5,581 nt of DNA, from contig DAHVAA010000115.1 in the NCBI GenBank assembly GCA_027314845.1, forward strand, positions 1 through 5,581, written 5' to 3'. Position numbers and translations under genes: made by a program. Of the stretch, positions 1 to 5,403 are shown one piece after another (the first letter of the stretch is position 1; the number at the start of each line of letters is the position of its first letter). Below the pieces are notes generated by a model that saw only the letters and a program-made list of their open reading frames with translations, did no database searches and was not told where the DNA came from. This DNA is from Thermoplasmata archaeon. Lineage in GTDB: Archaea > Thermoplasmatota > Thermoplasmata > UBA184.

Positions 1-52
1 CGCCGGGAAGGATCTCGTGCCAGGCGTCGGGGCGGTCGTTCCAGAGGGTCAT
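1..52 (-). CDS. N-terminal fragment of an unidentified protein (possibly cupin domain)
   Basis: An ATG at 52-50 on the minus strand opens a frame that runs off the left edge, giving 17 residues: MTLWNDRPDAWHEILPG. The Trp-His-Glu-Ile-Leu-Pro-Gly stretch resembles the opening of small single-domain cupins, where a W-x-x-(I/V)-L-P-G-V turn precedes the first beta strand. This is family knowledge applied to very few residues. No metal-binding His/Glu motif is in view, because it would lie off the edge. The gene follows the upstream PLP-enzyme gene after 45 bases on the same strand, and a TATA-like box at 73-81 would give it its own leaderless transcript. It could equally be an unrelated protein or a chance open frame. 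Confidence 0.35.
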   Translation of the reverse strand, partial: MTLWNDRPDAWHEILPG

Positions 53-72
53 GGCGTCCGGGACGGCCCGTC

Positions 73-81
73 GGTATTTGG
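73..81 (-). promoter_or_regulatory. Candidate archaeal TATA box for the left-edge gene
   Basis: On the minus strand this reads CCAAATACC, an AT-rich island in very GC-rich surroundings. The AAATAC core lies 22-27 bases upstream of the ATG at 52, the distance expected between a TATA box and the start site of a leaderless archaeal mRNA. No Shine-Dalgarno sequence is seen before that ATG, which fits. Support is by position and composition only. Confidence 0.35.
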
Positions 82-97
82 ACGTACCGAGGTCCGG

Positions 98-1237
98 TCA
101 GCCGAGCGCGTGCTCGAGGTCGGCGACCAGGTCGTCCGCGGCTTCGACCCCGACCGAGAACCGAAGGAGGCCTCCCGTGATCCCCTGCGCCTCGCGCACG
201 TGCGCGGGCACGGACCGGTGGGTCATGAGCGCCGGATGGTTCACGAGCGACTCGACGCCCCCGAGGCTCTCCGCGAGGGTGAAGAGCTTGAGGCGCCGGA
301 GGACCCGACGGGCCCCGGGGAGACCGCCGCGGATCTCCGCGGAGACCATTCCCCCGAAGTCGTCCATCTGGCGCCGCGCCACCGCGTATCCCGGGTGGTC
401 GGGCAACCCCGGGTAGAGCGTGCGAACGACCTTCGGGTGGCGGGCGAGGAACGCCGCGACCTTCCGGGCGTTCTGGCAGTGCGCCCGGACGCGGAGCCCG
501 AGCGTGTGGATCCCCCGGAGGACGAGGAAGCTCTCGAGGGGTCCGAGGATCCCGCCCTGGGTGTTCTGGTACCAGCGGAACCGCTCGAGCTGGCGCCGGT
601 CCCGAAAGACGAGCGCCCCCCCGATGAGGTCGCTGTGGCCGCCGAGGTACTTCGTCGTCGAGTGAAGGACGATATCCGCGCCGAGCTCGAGCGGGCGCTG
701 GAGGACCGGCGAGGCGAACGTATTGTCGACGGCGACGCGCGCCTTCGACCTCCGGGCGATCGCGATCGCTCCCTTGAGGTCGGTCACCTTGAGCAGGGGG
801 TTCGTCGGGCTCTCGAGGAAGAGTAGGTCGACCGGCGCTCCGTCCGCGAACGCGGCTCGCACGTTCGCGAGGTCGGAGGTGTCGATGAGGTCGACCCGTA
901 CGCCGTGGGTCTCGGCCACGTCGAGCAGCCTCCGGGTCCCGGCGTAGAGGTCGTCGCCCGCAACGATCCGCGCGCCCGACGGGTACGCCATGAAGAGCGC
1001 CGAGGCGGCGGCGAGTCCCGAGGCGAACGCGAGGCCCCCCACGCCGCCCTCGAGCTTTCCGAGCACGCGCTCGAGGACCGCGCGCGTCGGGTTGCCCGTC
1101 CGGGAGTAGACGAACCCTTTTGACCGGCCGGGCGCGGACTGTGCGTAGGTTGACGTCAGGTAGACCGGGGGATTGACCGAGCCGGTCGACGGGTCCGGCG
1201 ACTGTCCTTCGTGGATGACGCGGGTGTCCCAGTGCAT
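98..1237 (-). CDS. Cystathionine gamma-synthase/gamma-lyase-type PLP-dependent enzyme (Cys/Met metabolism)
   Basis: A complete cytosolic PLP enzyme of 379 residues, the usual family length of 380-400. It should catalyse a gamma-replacement or gamma-elimination on homoserine-derived substrates: cystathionine synthesis from O-acyl-homoserine plus cysteine, or cystathionine cleavage to cysteine. Visible landmarks are the phosphate-binding YSRTGNPT at 44-51 (Tyr44, Arg46), FASGLAA at 71-77, Tyr98 in LYAGT (cofactor stacking), LESPTNPLL at 141-149, Asp171 in VDNTFASP (PLP ring nitrogen), Schiff-base Lys196 in HSTTKYLGGHSD, SLGGVESL at 324-331, and Arg359 in LLRFSVG (substrate carboxylate). Glu329 in SLGGxE and the YAGT loop, rather than YGCT, favour cystathionine synthase/lyase over methionine gamma-lyase. 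Synthase and lyase cannot be separated from sequence alone. The ATG start places the canonical TRxIHxG opening at residues 5-11. There is no clear Shine-Dalgarno sequence, which fits a leaderless start from the box at 1260-1268. The gene is transcribed divergently from the amino-acid permease. Confidence 0.93.
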   Translation of the reverse strand: MHWDTRVIHEGQSPDPSTGSVNPPVYLTSTYAQSAPGRSKGFVYSRTGNPTRAVLERVLGKLEGGVGGLAFASGLAAASALFMAYPSGARIVAGDDLYAGTRRLLDVAETHGVRVDLIDTSDLANVRAAFADGAPVDLLFLESPTNPLLKVTDLKGAIAIARRSKARVAVDNTFASPVLQRPLELGADIVLHSTTKYLGGHSDLIGGALVFRDRRQLERFRWYQNTQGGILGPLESFLVLRGIHTLGLRVRAHCQNARKVAAFLARHPKVVRTLYPGLPDHPGYAVARRQMDDFGGMVSAEIRGGLPGARRVLRRLKLFTLAESLGGVESLVNHPALMTHRSVPAHVREAQGITGGLLRFSVGVEAADDLVADLEHALG

Positions 1238-1259
1238 TCGGGCCCGCCAGCCCGACGTA

Positions 1260-1268
1260 CGATTTCAA
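1260..1268 (-). promoter_or_regulatory. Candidate TATA box for the cystathionine gamma-synthase/lyase gene
   Basis: The minus strand reads TTGAAATCG. The GAAATC core lies 24-29 bases upstream of the ATG at 1237, so transcription would begin at or very near the start codon. The lack of a Shine-Dalgarno sequence before that ATG agrees with a leaderless mRNA. The match to an archaeal TATA consensus is only moderate. Confidence 0.35.
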
Positions 1269-1296
1269 CCATTGCCTCGGCCACCGGCGACCCGAT

Positions 1297-1319
1297 GGGG
1301 AGGGCTGACCCGACTCCCC
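1297..1319. repeat. Short inverted repeat in the divergent intergenic region
   Basis: GGGGAG at 1297-1302 is the exact reverse complement of CTCCCC at 1314-1319, with an 11-base spacer. It lies between the divergent promoters, so it could be a regulator-binding dyad or an RNA hairpin. In DNA this GC-rich a 6-bp dyad may be chance. Confidence 0.3.
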
Positions 1320-1340
1320 CGCGCCGCGACTCCGGCCGGC

Positions 1341-1376
1341 CCCGTGGGGCGGAGGCGCTGCCGGGCGACCCACGGG
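1341..1376. repeat. 8-bp perfect inverted repeat in the divergent intergenic region
   Basis: CCCGTGGG at 1341-1348 and CCCACGGG at 1369-1376 are perfect reverse complements separated by 20 bases. The spacer itself contains a small GGC-GCT-GCC dyad. This is the strongest symmetric element between the cystathionine enzyme and permease genes. It lies upstream of both candidate TATA boxes, so it would not be in either mRNA if those promoters are right. That makes a DNA-binding site more plausible than a riboswitch. No bound factor can be named. Confidence 0.35.
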
Positions 1377-1437
1377 ATCGCCCCCTTCGCTGCACCATCC
1401 GTGCGGCCGACGTTCGCAAACTGTGCGTACCCGATCG

Positions 1438-1446
1438 TTCTAATAC
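1438..1446 (+). promoter_or_regulatory. Candidate TATA box for the permease operon
   Basis: TTCTAATAC is the most AT-rich run in the intergenic region. A start site about 26 bases downstream of its centre would fall near 1465-1470, giving a leader of roughly 45-50 bases before the GTG at 1515. A leader is expected here because this gene, unlike the divergent one, has a clear ribosome-binding site. Confidence 0.45.
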
Positions 1447-1502
1447 TGGGTCCGTATCGGCGTGACAAGGCATAGCTCGGGTACGGGGCCCGGGAGTGCT
1501 TT

Positions 1503-1509
1503 GGGGGAG
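1503..1509 (+). promoter_or_regulatory. Ribosome-binding site of the permease gene
   Basis: GGGGGAG ends 5 bases before the GTG start at 1515 and can pair with the pyrimidine-rich 3' end of archaeal 16S rRNA. It is the main reason for choosing the GTG at 1515 over later in-frame starts. Confidence 0.6.
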
Positions 1510-1514
1510 TCCAC

Positions 1515-3167
1515 GTGCCGGCGGCGCTGGGGGCCGAGACACCGACGAACATCGTGAACCTGCCGAAGACCGTGACGGTCCGCGAGGACGTCTACGTTCG
1601 GAAGGCTTCGGGGCTCGTCCGAACGGTCGGACCGACGAGCGCGCTCTTCTCGAACCTTGTGGCGATGGGGATCATCGTCAACTTCTTCTGGGTCGTCTTC
1701 GCCTCGGCGGGCTACCCGAACGCGAACCTCGTCGACACGGTGCTCATCGGGGTGCTGATCAACGTCGGGGTCGGGTTCGTCTATTGGATGCTCTCGAGCG
1801 CGATGCCGCGCTCGGGCGGGGATTACGTGTTCATGGGACGGATCTTCCACCCCAGCATCGGCCTCGCCACGAACCTCGTCTTCTCGGCGGTCTTCATCAC
1901 CTGGGCGGGCCTCTTCGCCTACTACATCACGGTCTTCGGCCTGCCGATGATGCTGGGAAGCTATGCGATCGCAGGGGGGAGCTCGGGCCCCCTCACCTCG
2001 TTCGAGACCCTCCTCAGCTCGAACAGCAACATCTTCGCGATCTCCGCGATCATCCTGGTCCTCGTCATCTTGATCAGCTTCCTTCCGACCAAGTGGGTCT
2101 TCCGGGCCACCGTCGGGATCTTCGCTGTGACCGCGATCATCTACGTGATCATGATCGGACTCCTCCTCTTCACGAGCCAGGCCACGTTCGCGAGCCACTG
2201 GAACGCCGCCAACCCGACCTCCACGTACGCGAGCATCGCTTCAAGCGGGGCGTCGGGCGACGGCATCACGACCTCGGGCACGTTCCTGGGCATCGTGTAC
2301 ACCATGCTCAGCTTCGTGGGGTACGCGAACAGCTCGTACTACGCGGGCGAGATCCGGGGCAGCCCCACGCGCACCCAAGGACTCGCGATCTTCGGCGCCC
2401 CGATCATCTTCGCGGTCCTCATCGCGGTCCTCTACGCGACGACCTACGTGACGTTCGGACGCGACTTCATCGTCGGGCTCAGCACGGGCTATCTCACGGG
2501 CACCGTGGCGGTCCCGGCGTTCCCGTCGCCGCTCCTCCTGGCCGCGTACGTCCTCCCCTCGGGCGGGATCAGCCCGATCCTCGCGGCGTTCCTTTCGTTC
2601 GGCGTCGTCCTGACGTTCTTCGGGTTCTCGCTGATCTACTTCATCGTCCCGACGCGCAACGTCTTTGCCTGGTCTTTCGACCGCATCTTCCCGTCCGCCC
2701 TCGCGCGGGTGAGCCGGAGGGGCGTGCCGTGGGTCGCGGTCCTCGGACTCGCCGTCTTCGCCTTCGTCTCGCTGTACATCGCGGTCTACACGACGCTCTT
2801 CAACTACCTCGGGTACTCCAACTTCGGGTTCTGGTTCGCCGTGGGGATCGTCTGCCTCGGGGGGGCGCTCTTCCCGTTGATCCGGCCGGCGCTCTTCGCC
2901 CAGGCACCGCGGATCGTCCGGTCCCGGATCGGGCCCGTTCCGGTCCTGACCCTGGTGGGGCTCGCGTCGTTCGCGGCGTCGTGGTACGTCAGCTACGCCT
3001 CGTCGACCGCGACGTTCCTCGAGTTCAGCAGCTACAGCTACGGCGGCCTCATGGTGCTGCCGGCGATCTTCGTTGCCGGGTTCGTCCTTTACTGGGTCTC
3101 CTACGCGATCCAGAAGCACCGGGGGATCCCGGTCGACCTCATCAGCAAGGAGCTGCCGCCCGACTAG
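1515..3167 (+). CDS. APC-superfamily amino-acid permease
   Basis: An integral membrane protein of 550 residues, within the 450-550 range usual for amino acid-polyamine-organocation secondary transporters, predicted to import amino acids or related amines using an ion gradient. A hydrophilic N-terminal segment of about 43 residues is followed by about 11-12 hydrophobic spans, roughly at 44-66, 74-96, 118-145, 174-190, 198-220, 253-276, 290-313, 335-378 (one or two spans), 408-428, 432-456, 475-495 and 509-530. The family signature is the MPRSGGDYVFMGR motif at 97-109, after the second span. A cytoplasmic loop, PTRNVFAWSFDRIFP at 379-393, is also characteristic of archaeal and actinobacterial members. 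Substrate cannot be deduced. The GTG start is supported by the GGGGGAG site. The next gene begins 42 bases after the TAG stop on the same strand, so the two are probably co-transcribed. The divergent sulfur amino-acid gene hints at, but does not prove, a sulfur amino acid as cargo. Confidence 0.9.
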   Translation: MPAALGAETPTNIVNLPKTVTVREDVYVRKASGLVRTVGPTSALFSNLVAMGIIVNFFWVVFASAGYPNANLVDTVLIGVLINVGVGFVYWMLSSAMPRSGGDYVFMGRIFHPSIGLATNLVFSAVFITWAGLFAYYITVFGLPMMLGSYAIAGGSSGPLTSFETLLSSNSNIFAISAIILVLVILISFLPTKWVFRATVGIFAVTAIIYVIMIGLLLFTSQATFASHWNAANPTSTYASIASSGASGDGITTSGTFLGIVYTMLSFVGYANSSYYAGEIRGSPTRTQGLAIFGAPIIFAVLIAVLYATTYVTFGRDFIVGLSTGYLTGTVAVPAFPSPLLLAAYVLPSGGISPILAAFLSFGVVLTFFGFSLIYFIVPTRNVFAWSFDRIFPSALARVSRRGVPWVAVLGLAVFAFVSLYIAVYTTLFNYLGYSNFGFWFAVGIVCLGGALFPLIRPALFAQAPRIVRSRIGPVPVLTLVGLASFAASWYVSYASSTATFLEFSSYSYGGLMVLPAIFVAGFVLYWVSYAIQKHRGIPVDLISKELPPD

Positions 3168-3209
3168 CCCGGCCGCCCCCGTTTTCTGCGGCCGAGGCTG
3201 CCGAGACCC

Positions 3210-4241
3210 GTGGGGGAACGCGTCGAACTCGTGATCGACCCGCTCCGGCGCGAGCGGGTCTCGGTCGAACTCCCGCTCACCTACCGCGTCCCGGTGGAAA
3301 CGGTCCGCTCGGAGCTCGGCCTCCCCGACGCGGTCGACCTCTCCGACCCGATCGTGGCGAAGGCGGTGGCGCTCGCCGGAGCGGCCCGGCGCCAGGCGCC
3401 TCCCGTGCGGTTCGCAGTCTTCGGCGGCGTCGCGCACCGCCTCCGGGGCGGAGCGAGCAACCGCACGGACCTCGGGCTCCGGCACGACCTGCACGACATG
3501 GACGTCGCGGTCCGCCTCCACGAGGTCCGCGCGTTCGAGAGGTTCCTGCGCGGGGCCGCCGGCACCGAAGGGAGCGGTCTCACGTTCTTCGAGACGCCGG
3601 GCGACCGGATTTTCAATTCGCTGAGCGGCGGGCAGCGGCTGCGATGGCACATGGAGGTCGGCCAGCAGGAGAGCGAGGTGGCGCTCGGAACGCTCGACAT
3701 CGTCGCCGACGAGTTTTCGTTCTGCCACCGGATCGACGTTCGGGGGGACGTCGACGGGGCGTCGGCGAACGGCTGGACCCTATCGCCGGCCCACCTCCTC
3801 CTCGCGAAGGGGCAGTTCATTCAGCGGATCCCCCGTTCGGAGAGCGCGGCCGTGCCGGATCGCGTCCTCGAGCCGTTCGGGAAGCACGATGTCGTCATCG
3901 GTCCCGAGGCGAAAGACGTCCGGGACCTGCTCGCGCTCCTCCACGACCACCCGCTCGGAGAGGGAGGCGGGGAGATTTCGCCCCGCGAGCTCGCGCGCCT
4001 GCTCGGCTCCGACTGGGGCCTTTGGAAGACGCTATCGCTCAACCTCGCGATGGTCGGTCGCTCGAGCGCGCTCGCGGGCGTCCCGGACGGCCCGCGCGCG
4101 CGGATCCGGGAGCGCCTCGAGGCGCTCGTGGCCCTCGTCGAGTCGCTCGCCCCGAAGCGACGGTTCGCGTTCCTCGGTGGGCCGTGGTGGCAAGAGGTCG
4201 ACGCGACGCCGTCGGTCGACGCGACCGTCAACGTCGGCTGA
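3210..4241 (+). CDS. Uncharacterised nucleotidyltransferase-fold protein
   Basis: A soluble protein of 343 residues with no signal peptide or membrane span. The centre looks like a nucleotidyltransferase active site: FAVFGGVAHRL at 69-79 supplies the Gly-Gly turn, DMDVAV at 96-101 the first two acidic ligands, and GTLDIVADE at 160-168 a probable third acid (Asp163). After this come SFCHRID at 170-176, LLLAKGQFIQ at 197-206, KDVRDLLALLHDHPL at 235-249, DWGLWKTLSLNL at 268-279 and GGPWWQEVD at 323-331. The LLLxKxQ and KDxxDLxxLL pattern recalls the region after the catalytic core in AbiEii-like and related nucleotidyltransferases. The DWG-NL and WxEV endings resemble, from memory, a family of hypothetical proteins in archaea and bacteria. 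The actual reaction and target are unknown. The GTG start has only a weak GAGG 12 bases upstream; the GTG at 3231 is an alternative. The gene follows the permease by 42 bases and converges with the phosphoesterase gene. No antitoxin-like partner is adjacent. Confidence 0.72.
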   Translation: MGERVELVIDPLRRERVSVELPLTYRVPVETVRSELGLPDAVDLSDPIVAKAVALAGAARRQAPPVRFAVFGGVAHRLRGGASNRTDLGLRHDLHDMDVAVRLHEVRAFERFLRGAAGTEGSGLTFFETPGDRIFNSLSGGQRLRWHMEVGQQESEVALGTLDIVADEFSFCHRIDVRGDVDGASANGWTLSPAHLLLAKGQFIQRIPRSESAAVPDRVLEPFGKHDVVIGPEAKDVRDLLALLHDHPLGEGGGEISPRELARLLGSDWGLWKTLSLNLAMVGRSSALAGVPDGPRARIRERLEALVALVESLAPKRRFAFLGGPWWQEVDATPSVDATVNVG

Positions 4242-4247
4242 CGCCCG

Positions 4248-5204
4248 TCATCCGCTCGTCATCATCGTCGCGCGGACTCCGTCCTTGACGAGGTCGACGA
4301 CGGCTCCGAGGAGCGTTCCCTCGGTGTAGGCGCTGCCCGGGTTGATCGCGGGCGTGGGGCCGATCGCGACCGAACCCTTCGATTCGTGGATGTGCCCGTG
4401 GAGGCCGAGGAGGGGCCGATGACGCTCGATCGCGGCCCGGACCGCGGTCGACCCTACGTGCACCATGTCCGGTTCGCCGCCCGGCGCCATCACCTTCGTG
4501 AGGTGCTCGTCGAGGCGCGGCGCGAGGTCGAGCGGGGTGTTGTGCGGTGGGACGTGGAGGTTGAAGACGGCCTGCCGGACGTTCTCGAGACGGCCGACGT
4601 CCGCGTCGATCCGTCGCGCGATCTCCTCCTCGGCGAGCTCGCGGTTCGTGCGCCACGGCGTCACGTTCGAGTACGGGAGCGTCAGGAGCTCGTGATGGTC
4701 GTCGAGCCGCACGATGTCCCGGTCGGTGAGCTCGGCGAAGTCGTCCCGGGAGATCACCTCCTCCATCGCGGTGAAGTCGTCGTTGCCGAGACCGATGAGG
4801 AGCCGGGAATCCCCGCCGGCCATCCGCGCCTTCGCCCACGCGAGCCACCGGGCGAGTTCTCCGAGCTCGAGGTCGAGGAAGATCCGGTCGGCCACCGCCC
4901 GGTCCGCGAGCAGACCCGCCCACTCGGCGCGCGTCGTGCGGAACGGGACCGTCGCGGTGTCGCGCAACCAGTTCTCGAGGTTCGCGACCTCGTCCGCCGA
5001 CCGTCCGGTCCGCGTCTCTCCCTCGACCGTCACGCTCCAGCCCCCGTTCTCCTCGAAGAGGGGCGTCATCGTCTTCGCGGCGATATCGCCGCCGACCAGG
5101 AGCACGTCGGCCCGGTAGACCCGGGCCGCGTTGACGAACTTGCGGAAGCAGACCGAAGAGCCGTGGAGGTCGGCGACGAAGAACAGACGAGTCGGTTTGG
5201 CCAT
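4248..5204 (-). CDS. Calcineurin-like metallophosphoesterase (Icc-related type)
   Basis: A cytosolic protein of 318 residues carrying all five blocks of the binuclear metallophosphoesterase fold: DLH at 12-14, GGD at 38-40, GNDD at 140-143, His217 in FNLHVPPHNTPLD, and GHIH at 270-273. These residues bind two divalent metals and hydrolyse phosphomono- or diesters; the substrate is unknown. The HVPPxxTxLD block matches archaeal predicted phosphoesterases related to Icc (COG2129-like). Two oddities stand out. The third block is GNDD instead of GNH(D/E), so the usual catalytic His is replaced. A long segment of about 97 residues also separates blocks two and three. The ATG at 5204 was chosen because the beta-strand leading to DLH starts right after it and GAGGG lies 6 bases upstream; the frame stays open further upstream, but that extension is low-complexity and overlaps the thermosome tail. 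The gene ends 6 bases from the convergent nucleotidyltransferase-like gene and lies 199 bases downstream of the thermosome gene. Confidence 0.9.
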   Translation of the reverse strand: MAKPTRLFFVADLHGSSVCFRKFVNAARVYRADVLLVGGDIAAKTMTPLFEENGGWSVTVEGETRTGRSADEVANLENWLRDTATVPFRTTRAEWAGLLADRAVADRIFLDLELGELARWLAWAKARMAGGDSRLLIGLGNDDFTAMEEVISRDDFAELTDRDIVRLDDHHELLTLPYSNVTPWRTNRELAEEEIARRIDADVGRLENVRQAVFNLHVPPHNTPLDLAPRLDEHLTKVMAPGGEPDMVHVGSTAVRAAIERHRPLLGLHGHIHESKGSVAIGPTPAINPGSAYTEGTLLGAVVDLVKDGVRATMMTSG

Positions 5205-5210
5205 CGGGCG

Positions 5211-5215
5211 CCCTC
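5211..5215 (-). promoter_or_regulatory. Ribosome-binding site of the metallophosphoesterase gene
   Basis: The minus strand reads GAGGG, 6 bases before the ATG at 5204. The position is right for a Shine-Dalgarno sequence and supports this start over longer upstream frames. The surrounding GC-richness makes a chance match possible. No convincing TATA box was found in 5205-5403. Confidence 0.45.
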
Positions 5216-5224
5216 GGGGCGCGG

Positions 5225-5251
5225 GCCTCAGAAGCTCTCTCCCTATGAGGC
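5225..5251. repeat. Short inverted repeat upstream of the phosphoesterase gene
   Basis: GCCTCA at 5225-5230 and TGAGGC at 5246-5251 are exact reverse complements with a 15-base spacer. They lie 21-47 bases before the metallophosphoesterase ATG, where a repressor site or leader hairpin could act. The arms are short and no family is recognised. Confidence 0.25.
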
Positions 5252-5342
5252 TATCCGCGCGCGGGGGCGCGAGGACCGCCGGTGCCGCCCGGATCGCTCG
5301 GGCACGGGACCCGCCGTCCGTCGGGGATCGGGAGAACAGGGA

Positions 5343-5367
5343 GGTTCCCGGGCCGCGCCCGGGAACC
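5343..5367 (-). terminator. Perfect 10-bp hairpin downstream of the thermosome gene
   Basis: GGTTCCCGGG at 5343-5352 and CCCGGGAACC at 5358-5367 pair perfectly around a 5-base loop. The hairpin begins 36 bases past the thermosome stop codon on the minus strand. It is a likely transcript-end or RNA-stabilising structure separating a chaperonin gene from the phosphoesterase gene. A T-run follows classic terminators, but here the TTTT lies just before the stem on the minus strand, and only a pyrimidine-rich CCTCCCTGTTCTCCC stretch follows. The terminator label is therefore tentative. Confidence 0.4.
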
Positions 5368-5403
5368 CGAAAAGGGTTGACCGCTCGGGGGCTTGCGGGG
5401 CGC

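Noticed and set aside
17..826. A 269-codon plus-strand open frame over the cystathionine enzyme gene.
   Set aside because: It is fully antisense to a gene with complete catalytic motifs, and its own translation is compositionally biased without any domain.
1290..1400. A possible tRNA or riboswitch in the GC-rich inverted-repeat block.
   Set aside because: I could not find a cloverleaf, the T-loop consensus, or any riboswitch core on either strand, and the block lies upstream of both candidate promoters.
1173..1475. Small plus-strand open frames in and near the divergent intergenic region (for example 1173-1475 and 1211-1465).
   Set aside because: They overlap the start of the cystathionine enzyme gene, lack ribosome-binding sites, and have Pro/Arg-rich translations with no recognisable features.
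2241..3728. A 495-codon minus-strand open frame antisense to the permease and nucleotidyltransferase-like genes.
   Set aside because: The product would be an extremely charged Arg/Asp/Glu sequence, the usual signature of an antisense shadow of a GC-rich gene. No motif or ribosome-binding site supports it.
3210..4241. A toxin-antitoxin module based on the nucleotidyltransferase-like gene.
   Set aside because: Neither neighbour resembles an antitoxin: one side is a membrane permease, the other a convergent metallophosphoesterase. The fold alone is not enough to claim a toxin.
1496..4288. A 930-codon open frame on the plus strand spanning both the permease and the nucleotidyltransferase-like genes.
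   Set aside because: Its translation is Arg/Pro/Gly/His-rich low-complexity sequence with no recognisable domain, and it runs out of frame through two genes with clear family motifs. Long stop-free shadow frames are expected in DNA this GC-rich.
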